A DNA stretch of 64,000 nt, taken from NCBI GenBank assembly GCA_030388725.1, contig CP128857.1:4588001-4652000 (forward strand), written 5' to 3'. The position numbers and the translations under genes are program-made. This DNA is from Prodigiosinella aquatilis (GTDB taxonomy: Bacteria; Pseudomonadota; Gammaproteobacteria; Enterobacterales; Enterobacteriaceae). The notes beneath the pieces are model-generated. The model did not search any database and was not told the origin of the DNA. It worked only from the letters and a program-made list of their open reading frames with translations. Every line of letters begins with the position of its first letter. The first letter of the stretch is position 1. Below are positions 1-7,630 of this stretch, one piece after another.

Positions 1-237
1 CTCGCCGCGCTGTTCCCACAATTTATCATTCCGCATCAACCTCAGGCGGAGCAATACCTGGTATTGGGTGTAACCACCGTCGTTGTGGACATTGTGGTAA
101 TGATTGGCTATGCCTCGCTGGCGACACGGATTGCCGTATGGCTGAAAGGACCGCGCCAGATGCAGCGTCTGAATCGGATTTTTGGCTCAATGTTTATGCT
201 GGTAGGAACGATGTTGGCTTCCGCTCACAAGTCGTAA
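1..237 (+). CDS. rhtB: Homoserine/homoserine lactone efflux protein, C-terminal part (5' end outside window)
   Basis: The window opens inside an open frame that encodes the last 78 residues of a LysE/RhtB-family inner-membrane exporter, ending at TAA 235-237. The fragment contains LAALFPQF, VLGVTTVVVDIVVMIGYA, WLKGPRQM and FGSMFMLVG, which match the C-terminal half of E. coli RhtB as I remember it, including the last two hydrophobic helices. RhtB exports homoserine and its lactone. It converges on recQ, with 75 bp between the stop codons. In E. coli rhtC lies between rhtB and recQ; here there is no room for it. Assignment to RhtB rather than another LysE-family member rests on this C-terminus and on the neighbourhood. 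Confidence 0.85.
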   Translation, partial: LAALFPQFIIPHQPQAEQYLVLGVTTVVVDIVVMIGYASLATRIAVWLKGPRQMQRLNRIFGSMFMLVGTMLASAHKS

Positions 238-312
238 GCACATAATACGTTTCTCTATTGACTCAAACTCCAACACCTTGAAAGGAGAGCGATCGCCCGT
301 GTCAAATTGCGA

Positions 313-2139
313 CTAGTTATCCTTGTCGTCAAGATGATCGCGAATTAATGTCATGAATAGCATGCCAAAACGCTCTAGCTTACGATGCCCAACGCCATTA
401 ATGGTCAGCAGTTCATTGGCCGTTACTGGCATGATTTCTGCCATTTCCAGCAACGTGGCGTCACTGAACACCACATATGGCGGAATATTGGCATCATCTG
501 CGATGGATTTTCGCAATTTCCGCAGCTTGGCAAACAGTTTGCGATCATAGTTGCCGCCGTAGGATTTTTGACTGGCACGCGGCTTCAGGTTAATCATGCG
601 CGGCACCGCCAGTTGCAACGATACTTCGCCCCGCAAAACAGGCCGCGCCGGTTCAGTTAACTGCAATGCCGAATGCTGAGTAATATTTTGGTTGAGCAAT
701 CCCAAATGAATAAGCTGTCGCAGAATGCTAACCCATTGTTCTTGCGTCTTATCACGGCCAATGCCATACACCGGCAGTTTGTCATGCCCAAACTCGCGGA
801 TACGCTGATTATTAGCACCGCGCAGAACTTCTGCGATATACCCCATCCCGAAGCGTTGCCCGACACGATAGACACAGGATAACGCCTTCTGTGCATCCAC
901 CAACCCATCATAACGTTTGGGAGGATCGAGGCAAATATCACAGTTGCCACAAGGCTGCTGGCGACCTTCACCAAAGTAGTTAAGCAATACCAGACGGCGA
1001 CACGTCTGCGCTTCGGCGAATGCGCCCATGGCGTTGAGCTTGTGCCGCTCAATATCCAGTTGCGCCCCCGCCGGTTTCTCTTCCAGACAACGGCGCAACC
1101 ACGCCATATCAGCCGGATCATAAAACAACGCGGCTTCGGCTGGCAGACCATCCCGCCCAGCCCGTCCGGTTTCCTGATAATAGGATTCGATATTGCGTGG
1201 AATATCGAAGTGCACCACAAACCGCACGTTAGGTTTGTTGATGCCCATACCAAATGCCACCGTCGCCACTACCACCTGCAAGTCGTCACGCAGAAACGCG
1301 TCTTGTACCTGCGCCCGACAATTATTATCCAGACCAGCATGATACGCCGCGACACTCAGACCCCGATTCTGTAACCGGGCACTGATATCTTCCACTTTGG
1401 CACGGCTGTTACAGTAAATAATGCCGCTTTTGCCACGCTGACCTTGTACAAACAGCCATAGTTGGTCGAGCGGTTTAAATTTCTCCACCAGCGTATAGCG
1501 GATATTGGGCCGGTCAAAACTACTGACGTGGATAAGCGGATCCGGTAAATCCAGCAGCCGGATGATATCCCGCCGCGTGGTTTCGTCGGCGGTAGCGGTC
1601 AGAGCCACAATCGGTAATGAAGGGAAACGTTGCTTAATCTGGCCCAGTGCCCGGTATTCCGGCCGGAAATCATGTCCCCACTGAGAAATACAGTGTGCTT
1701 CATCAACCGCAATCAATGAGAGATTCCAGTAAGTGAGATGTTCGAGAAAACTGTCGGTAGTTAGGCGCTCAGGGGCGATGTACAGCAGTTTAATCTGACC
1801 ATTACGACAACCCGTCATCACCTCCAGTTGCTGCTCCCTGGTCTGGGTGGAATTGAGGCAGGCGGCGGCTACACCGTAAGCCTGCAGTTGATCCACCTGA
1901 TCTTTCATCAGGGAAATCAAAGGCGACACCACCAACGTCAAGCCATCCATCACCAAGGCGGGAATTTGATAGCACAGGGATTTACCACCGCCAGTGGGCA
2001 TGATAACCAGACAATCCTGCCCGCCGATAACAGCGTTGATGATCCCTTGTTGACCCGGACGGAATTGCTGATAGCCGAAGGTCTCGCGCAGTACCTGTAC
2101 TGCCAGCGCTTCTTTATTCAATACTTCTGCCGTAGACAC
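313..2139 (-). CDS. recQ: ATP-dependent DNA helicase RecQ
   Basis: RecQ is a 3'-5' DNA helicase of the RecF recombination pathway and of replication-fork repair. The 608-residue product is the usual length (E. coli about 609). Visible motifs: Walker A MPTGGGKS at residues 47-54, DEAH box followed by CISQWGHDFR near residue 146, helicase motif VI QETGRAGRDG, the zinc-binding cluster CGNCDIC in the RQC region near residue 400, and a C-terminal HRDC domain (residues about 525-605). The start at MSTAEVLNKEAL fits the family. It is the last gene before rhtB; pldA lies upstream on the same strand 133 bp away, as in E. coli. I see no truncation or frameshift. Confidence 0.97.
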   Translation of the reverse strand: MSTAEVLNKEALAVQVLRETFGYQQFRPGQQGIINAVIGGQDCLVIMPTGGGKSLCYQIPALVMDGLTLVVSPLISLMKDQVDQLQAYGVAAACLNSTQTREQQLEVMTGCRNGQIKLLYIAPERLTTDSFLEHLTYWNLSLIAVDEAHCISQWGHDFRPEYRALGQIKQRFPSLPIVALTATADETTRRDIIRLLDLPDPLIHVSSFDRPNIRYTLVEKFKPLDQLWLFVQGQRGKSGIIYCNSRAKVEDISARLQNRGLSVAAYHAGLDNNCRAQVQDAFLRDDLQVVVATVAFGMGINKPNVRFVVHFDIPRNIESYYQETGRAGRDGLPAEAALFYDPADMAWLRRCLEEKPAGAQLDIERHKLNAMGAFAEAQTCRRLVLLNYFGEGRQQPCGNCDICLDPPKRYDGLVDAQKALSCVYRVGQRFGMGYIAEVLRGANNQRIREFGHDKLPVYGIGRDKTQEQWVSILRQLIHLGLLNQNITQHSALQLTEPARPVLRGEVSLQLAVPRMINLKPRASQKSYGGNYDRKLFAKLRKLRKSIADDANIPPYVVFSDATLLEMAEIMPVTANELLTINGVGHRKLERFGMLFMTLIRDHLDDKDN

Positions 2140-2272
2140 GCCTTCCCCGACCTTAATAAAGACAAACAGGCGTTATTTTCAGCGCCGTTTGATAAAACTG
2201 CAATGATTGTCTGCATGTACTGACCACGCCGCTCACGGCTCTTCTCTCTCAGCGAGGGGAAATGGTGATAAC

Positions 2273-3142
2273 TCAGAGCATGTCGTTGAGTATGATCCCG
2301 ATACCGAAACGTGTCTGACGATAATTGTAGTCAATTAACGACTCGCCATACCCGCTAAATACCTTGGTATAGAAGCGGACATGTTTGGTAAGCGGATAAC
2401 TCCAACTCACGTCACCACCCCCATAGCCACTGTTCCAGTTATAGCGACCTTCCGCACTGAAAATGCTATCACCCCAGACATAACCAATCCGCAAACGATA
2501 ATGTCCCATATAGTGAATGATATTCGGGTTGTCATCATCGCTGTCAGTAAGACGGATCCAGGGTTTAACCTCCACCTGCCAGTTATTATGTTGAGCCATC
2601 AGTCGGGCATATACCCGATTCCAACTGCGTGAGGTGGGATCTGCGCGACCATTAGATTGATGATTTACCCCAAATTCCACGTCCCGTAGTGTCCAGCCGG
2701 CAAAAGTGTCATCCACTGCCCAGCCTAAAAACAGCTGCGGCTCATAATTGGTTTCCCGAAACGGCGTCGACTCACTTTTATTGGACATCTGCCACCAGGA
2801 ACGCTGTGTATAGGAAGCACCCAACAGAGAATTATCCCCCGCAATGCCACGCCACAACGGAAAACCAAGACTAATCTGGAAGTTCACTTCGTCTTTGCGA
2901 GCATGATTAGCCCACTTATAGCTCTGAATAGACTGTTTATTGATATCGCTGGTGTATGTATAAAGCGCGTAATTACTTTCATAAGGATAAAGAACGAAAG
3001 GACTATCATGCTCCTGTAGCAGGCCAGCAATAATACTACCGCGGACCGCGGGATCATCATGAATCTTCTGTACTTTTGCTTCCTCTGCCTGGGCATTTGC
3101 TGCCAGCAGTAGCCCCATCACAATCCCCATTCGTTTACGCAT
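2273..3142 (-). CDS. pldA: Outer membrane phospholipase A (OMPLA)
   Basis: OMPLA is a calcium-dependent phospholipase of the outer membrane that removes misplaced phospholipids from the outer leaflet. The product is 289 residues, the same length as the E. coli enzyme. A signal peptide is visible (MRKRMGIVMGLLLAANAQA, cleavage before EEAKVQ). The catalytic His-Ser-Asn region is seen in GVNHQSNGRADPTSRSWNRV: His and Ser of HQS, and the Asn of SWNR. The rest alternates amphipathic beta strands rich in Trp and Tyr, as expected of a 12-strand barrel. It lies between recQ and the divergent yigI, the ancestral enterobacterial order. An internal ATG four codons downstream is a less likely start. Confidence 0.96.
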   Translation of the reverse strand: MRKRMGIVMGLLLAANAQAEEAKVQKIHDDPAVRGSIIAGLLQEHDSPFVLYPYESNYALYTYTSDINKQSIQSYKWANHARKDEVNFQISLGFPLWRGIAGDNSLLGASYTQRSWWQMSNKSESTPFRETNYEPQLFLGWAVDDTFAGWTLRDVEFGVNHQSNGRADPTSRSWNRVYARLMAQHNNWQVEVKPWIRLTDSDDDNPNIIHYMGHYRLRIGYVWGDSIFSAEGRYNWNSGYGGGDVSWSYPLTKHVRFYTKVFSGYGESLIDYNYRQTRFGIGIILNDML

Positions 3143-3364
3143 GGGTGTATTTCCCCCGATTGATAATGATGATATCCCGTAGATTCAGAACGATATTGTA
3201 CACAGATAAACCGTCGGTGAATCACTATCCTGCCAGTTATTAACTTTTTCCGGAAAGCGACAAAATGCATCACAAAACAAACAAATAATTAACTTTTTGT
3301 TATCATTATTCTCTGACCTCAACCTATTATTTATTCATGCCAACAAAACCACAGGAAAAACATC

Positions 3365-3835
3365 ATGCCAGATGTGTTGTTAAGTCAGGATATTGTTCGC
3401 CAGCGTGTCAGTGATATCTTTATTTATCAAATGCCTTTCAATCAGGCACTGGGATTAGAGTTGCTTGAGTTTGCCCAGGATCACGCCACTCTCACTTTCG
3501 CCCGTCAGGACAAAATGATAGGCAACGTTTTGCAGCAAATTTTGCATGGCGGTGTGATTGCGGCCGGGCTGGATGTTGCGGCCGGGCTGGTATGCGTGGG
3601 GAATACCCTGCTGCGCCATGAAACCATCAATGAAGCGGAATTTCATCACCGCTTGTCGCGCATGGGCACGATTGACATGCGTGTGGATTATCTGCGTCCT
3701 GGTCGTGGTGAGCGCTTCATCATTACCAGTCACTTACTGCGTGGAGGCAATAAAATTGCGGTTGCACGCGCTGAACTTCACAATGAACAACAGTTACATA
3801 TCGCTAGCGCCACTGCGACATATATTGTTGGCTAG
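3365..3835 (+). CDS. yigI: Hotdog-fold acyl-CoA thioesterase YigI
   Basis: The 156-residue protein belongs to the PaaI-type hotdog thioesterase superfamily. The core motif LHGGVIAAGLDVAAG (near residues 60-75) is the HGG helix that forms the acyl-CoA site; TIDMRVDYLRPGRGE is the characteristic central strand. E. coli YigI is of the same length and has been assigned medium/long-chain acyl-CoA thioesterase activity. The start ATG follows an A-rich stretch with a weak AGGAAAA ribosome site. It is divergent from pldA and precedes rarD, as in E. coli. The substrate is inferred from the family. Confidence 0.88.
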   Translation: MPDVLLSQDIVRQRVSDIFIYQMPFNQALGLELLEFAQDHATLTFARQDKMIGNVLQQILHGGVIAAGLDVAAGLVCVGNTLLRHETINEAEFHHRLSRMGTIDMRVDYLRPGRGERFIITSHLLRGGNKIAVARAELHNEQQLHIASATATYIVG

Positions 3836-3957
3836 TAGCGATCCCGCCGTTACATGCGATGGCAACGGATAAGATACCGCTGGGTATGTTGCGATGGAAA
3901 AAGACCGTTTTTTGCGTAAAATCACGGTTTACTCGCTTTTATACCGAGCCATCATTC

Positions 3958-4866
3958 ATGGAAGTACAACAAACCCGTCAGGGGATCCTCTTCGCGCTTG
4001 GCGCCTATCTTATCTGGGGCATTGCTCCAGTCTACTTCAAATTACTTATACAGATTCCGGCAACGGAGATACTAGCGCACCGTATCATCTGGTCGTTTTT
4101 CTTTATGATCATCCTGCTGAGTATCAGCCTTAAATGGCGTCAGGTGCGGCATGCCTGCCAACAACCCAGGCAATTGTTATTACTGGCGGTCACTGCCATG
4201 TTGGTAGGGAGTAACTGGCTGGTTTATATCTGGTCGGTCAATCACAACCATATGCTGGAAGCCAGTCTGGGTTATTTTATCAATCCATTGGTGAATATCA
4301 TGCTGGGAATGCTGTTTCTGCGGGAACGTTTCCGCCCCATGCAATGGTTGGCAGTCGCACTGGCGGTATGTGGAATATTGGTGCAACTCTGGCAATTCGG
4401 ATCATTACCAGTAATTGCCCTGGCGCTGGCTTTCAGTTTTGGGTTTTATGGTCTGCTGCGTAAGAAAATCGGTATTGATGGACAAACGGGGATGTTGATT
4501 GAAACGCTGTGGCTATTGCCCGCCGCCTTCATTTACCTGTTCATGATCGCGGACTCACCGAGCAGCCACCTGATGCAGAATCCACTATCACTGAATTTGT
4601 TGTTAGCCCTCGCCGGGATCATCACCACCGTTCCCTTGTTGTTTTTCACCGCAGCGGCGATGCGCCTGCGTCTGTCTACACTAGGATTTTTCCAATATAT
4701 CGGCCCGACCATGACACTGCTTCTTGCCGTCATGGTTTACGGTGAAACCATGACTCGCGACAAGTTGCTCACCTTCGCCTTTATCTGGACAGCGTTGGCC
4801 ATTTTCATCCTTGACGCACTCTATACCCAGCGTAAGTTACGTCGCGTGCGGGATCGCGTGGCGTGA
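3958..4866 (+). CDS. rarD: EamA/DMT-type transporter RarD
   Basis: RarD is a ten-helix inner-membrane protein of the drug/metabolite transporter superfamily, linked to chloramphenicol sensitivity in other bacteria; its physiological substrate is uncertain. I chose the ATG at 3958 because MEVQQTRQGILFALGAYLIWG aligns with the N-terminus of E. coli RarD. An upstream in-frame ATG at 3859 would add 33 residues without family support. The resulting 302 residues match the family length (about 296). Hydrophobic segments run throughout, with the charged tail TQRKLRRVRDRVA. Its 3' end overlaps the convergent AbrB-family gene by 30 bp. Confidence 0.92.
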   Translation: MEVQQTRQGILFALGAYLIWGIAPVYFKLLIQIPATEILAHRIIWSFFFMIILLSISLKWRQVRHACQQPRQLLLLAVTAMLVGSNWLVYIWSVNHNHMLEASLGYFINPLVNIMLGMLFLRERFRPMQWLAVALAVCGILVQLWQFGSLPVIALALAFSFGFYGLLRKKIGIDGQTGMLIETLWLLPAAFIYLFMIADSPSSHLMQNPLSLNLLLALAGIITTVPLLFFTAAAMRLRLSTLGFFQYIGPTMTLLLAVMVYGETMTRDKLLTFAFIWTALAIFILDALYTQRKLRRVRDRVA

Positions 4867-5895
4867 GATATAACGCGACATTATCGGACTGAAAATCAGG
4901 GTGGAAAACAGACGCAGCGTTTGCATGGCGATTACGAAAGCCATATCCACCCGGCTTCCTGCGGCAATAATCGCGATAGAGTCCAGCCCACCGGGACTGG
5001 TTGCCAGATAAGCTGTCAGCATATCCACCGGTAATAAACGAGTCAGCATAAACGCCATCCCTCCACACAGCAGCATTAACATCACTATCGAGATCATCAT
5101 TTGCGGCAGAGTGCGTAATGCCAGCCGGAAGATTGGGCGGATAAAACAGAGGCCAACACTCCAGCCAATAAACGAATACGCTAATGCCAGCAGCCACTCG
5201 GGTGTCTGCAATGCCAATGTACCGGTCGAATGCAGTATTGAACCGACAATCATCGGGCCCAACAACTGACCAGAAGGGATTCGCAACCGGCGGGCAACCC
5301 AGGCGCAACTAAAGGCCATACACAGTGTGGCAGGGAAACGCCAGTCAAGGGCCGGGAACCAGAGCGTCATGGCATGGTTACCTGCCGAACTATCCCCCAG
5401 GCTAAAACGGGCGACAAATGCCGCCGACGCCGTCACCATCAGTACGCGCAAATACTGCATAAACGCCACCAGACGTACATCTGCCCCGAATTCACCGGCC
5501 ATGGCAACCATGGCGGAAGCACCGCCCGGTGACGCTCCCCAGGTTCCCGTCGTACCGGGCAGTTCGCTGTAACGCATCAGACACCATCCGGACAAGCCGC
5601 TGATAACCAATGTCGCCAATAGAGTAAACAGTACCAGCGGCCACTCATTCAATAATGGACGCAGAATGGACAAAGAGAGACTTTGCGCCACCAGACACCC
5701 AAGTACGGCGTTACTGGCGTAAAAAAAAAGGCGGGGAATACGAATGGTGGAACCATTTAATCCCATCACGACGCCCACCAGCATCGGTCCCAGCAACAAC
5801 GCTGCCGGCACATGATAAATTTGTAAACCGAATCCCAGAATCAGCGATACCGATAGCAGTATGCCCCATTGCAGTAGCACGGGGGTTTTCTCCAT
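4837..5895 (-). CDS. AbrB-family (PF05145-type) integral membrane protein
   Basis: This is a strongly hydrophobic protein of about 352 residues with two similar halves, each carrying the pattern PAALLLGPMLVG / PSGQLLGPMIVG followed by several helices. Glycine-rich loops WGASPGGASAM and ATSPGGLDSIA are hallmarks of the AbrB duplication family, formerly labelled ammonia monooxygenase regulators. The function is unknown; a transport role is inferred from topology only. The start is uncertain: ATG at 5895 (MEKTPVLL) is preferred, with another in-frame ATG at 5901. It occupies the place of E. coli yigF/yigG between rarD and corA and overlaps the 3' end of rarD by 30 bp. Confidence 0.8.
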   Translation of the reverse strand: MEKTPVLLQWGILLSVSLILGFGLQIYHVPAALLLGPMLVGVVMGLNGSTIRIPRLFFYASNAVLGCLVAQSLSLSILRPLLNEWPLVLFTLLATLVISGLSGWCLMRYSELPGTTGTWGASPGGASAMVAMAGEFGADVRLVAFMQYLRVLMVTASAAFVARFSLGDSSAGNHAMTLWFPALDWRFPATLCMAFSCAWVARRLRIPSGQLLGPMIVGSILHSTGTLALQTPEWLLALAYSFIGWSVGLCFIRPIFRLALRTLPQMMISIVMLMLLCGGMAFMLTRLLPVDMLTAYLATSPGGLDSIAIIAAGSRVDMAFVIAMQTLRLFSTLIFSPIMSRYISRHAIPHAT

Positions 5896-6110
5896 GCACA
5901 TTACCCATGACAAAAATAAGACAGTGATTTCATTCTAAACGGATAGCCTGTTCCAGGACATGAAAATCCAGCTTAAACGCAGTACAAAACGGATAAAAAA
6001 TGAAATCGCCAGGGTAGGCACGGGAATGAAGTATCTCGACAGAAACGCCATTCCCGTAGTCAAGCAGACGAGTCAGGTATGACGCACGCTGCTGAAGGTA
6101 TACGCCACGG

Positions 6111-7061
6111 TCACAGCCAGTTGCGACGTTTAAAATAGAGGTAGGGGGCCAAACCCGCCAGTAACATCAATGCCAGCGCTCCCGGATAACCAAATGACCA
6201 CTCCAGTTCCGGCATAAATTTAAAGTTCATCCCATAGCTGGATGCCACTAGCGTCGGTGGCAAGAAGACCACAGACACCACGGAAAAAATCTTAATAATG
6301 CGGTTCTGCTCAATATTGATGAAGCCCATCGCCGCCTGCATCAGGAAGTTCACCTTCTGGAACAGGGATTCGTTATGCGGCAAAAGTGATTCGATATCCC
6401 TCAAGATTTCACGCGCTTGTTCCAACTGACCACTCGGTAACCGGGCCTTGCGCACCAGAAAGTTCAGCGCCCGTTGGGTATCCATCAGACACAGGCGAAC
6501 TTTCCAACCGATATCTTCCAATTCCGCCAGTGTAGAAAGCGCATCATCATACTCGTCGCCCTGGTGGCCATCCATGATGACCCGGCTTAGGGCCTCCAGA
6601 TCGCTGTAGATGTTCTCAATTTCGTCCGCCAACTGTTCAATTTTGGTTTCAAACAGATCAAGCAGCAGTTCATAAGCATTCCCATCGACCAATATCTGAC
6701 TGCGGGCTCGCATACGATAGAGACGAAACGCAGGCAACTCGCGCTCACGCAGCGTGAATAAACGACCATCACGAATAGTAAAAGCGACCGTAGAGTTTCC
6801 TGCATGATCGTCAGCATCTTCATAGAAGAAGAAGGAGTGGATATGCAAGCCATCTTCATCTTCAAAAAAACGGGCCGATGCCTCGATGTCTTCCAATTCT
6901 GGCCGGGTTGCCAGACTTTGCCCCAATTGGTTTTGTACTTGTTCTCGCTCGTCATCCTCAGGCTCAACCAAATCAACCCAGAGTGATAAGGTGAGATCGT
7001 CGGTGTCATCCAGTTCCAGACGAGATAAACGGCAATTTTCCAGTTTAAATGCGCTCAGCAT
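6111..7061 (-). CDS. corA: Magnesium/cobalt transporter CorA
   Basis: CorA is the pentameric constitutive Mg2+ channel of the inner membrane. Starting at MLSAFKLENCRLSRLELDD (7061) gives 316 residues, exactly the E. coli length. A 25-residue upstream extension (from 7136) has no family support. The cytoplasmic funnel is nearly identical to E. coli (ATRPELEDIEASARFFEDED, FRLYRMRARSQ). The family signature YGMNF lies at the end of the first transmembrane helix, followed by the short MPELEW loop, the second helix, and the basic tail YFKRRNWL. It is an isolated minus-strand gene with about 570 bp upstream before uvrD. Confidence 0.97.
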   Translation of the reverse strand: MLSAFKLENCRLSRLELDDTDDLTLSLWVDLVEPEDDEREQVQNQLGQSLATRPELEDIEASARFFEDEDGLHIHSFFFYEDADDHAGNSTVAFTIRDGRLFTLRERELPAFRLYRMRARSQILVDGNAYELLLDLFETKIEQLADEIENIYSDLEALSRVIMDGHQGDEYDDALSTLAELEDIGWKVRLCLMDTQRALNFLVRKARLPSGQLEQAREILRDIESLLPHNESLFQKVNFLMQAAMGFINIEQNRIIKIFSVVSVVFLPPTLVASSYGMNFKFMPELEWSFGYPGALALMLLAGLAPYLYFKRRNWL

Positions 7062-7191
7062 AGGCCAGCTCCCTAAACGTAACAGAGATGGACAAAACGC
7101 GATTGAAACACAGAAACAGGGGTGAAAGGTCACCATCAGGTTTCAGACCGTTCGACGGTTCTGACTCGACGCGACACAGATGATATCGCTG

Positions 7192-7241
7192 ACAACCACT
7201 AAGGCTATCAGCATACAGCGGAGGATAGCCTTAGTGGTTGT
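7192..7241. repeat. 18-bp perfect inverted repeat between corA and uvrD
   Basis: Bases 7192-7209 (acaaccactaaggctatc) are exactly complementary to 7224-7241, with a 14-nt loop. The hairpin would be very stable in RNA, but neither side is followed by a T-run, so it is not a canonical intrinsic terminator. It sits about 130 bp upstream of corA and about 390 bp beyond the 3' end of uvrD. Possible roles are a rho-assisted terminator or 3'-end stabiliser for the lptM-uvrD operon, or a miniature mobile hairpin. I cannot choose among these. Confidence 0.6.
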
Positions 7242-7630
7242 ACCTAATCAGTAGGTTATTGAGCCAGCATCGACTGGGTGTGTCCAAGGCGTGGGTCCTC
7301 CGGAAATAATGATGGGCGCATGTTACGCCGAGATGAAAAAGGCTGTCAACACGCAGAAAGGTTATTAACGCAACAATATCTTGACCGGTGCTCCACCTCC
7401 GGTCATGAGCACCGTTGGCAACCATTTCGCGCTACTAAAAGACACGGACCAAATCATCTGGGCGGATCAGTAAATGCTGGGGAAAACCGTTGCTACACAA
7501 TGTCCATTGCCGGTCATACTCATGGCCCGGAGGGAGGGAGATAAAACCCCAGGAAAATCTTACTTCCACCGTTACCCGGTCTCTCACTACCTGAACTGAT
7601 TGACGCTATTCCATGTCGGGTACAGGCCTC
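7242..7630. other. Gene-free interval downstream of uvrD
   Basis: About 390 bp between the inverted repeat and the uvrD stop codon. Frames are short and have neither ribosome sites nor recognisable products. Small GC-rich inverted motifs are present (ccggtgctccacctccggtcatgagcaccg region near 7384-7414), but no clear terminator. I see no gene or RNA here. Confidence 0.5.
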
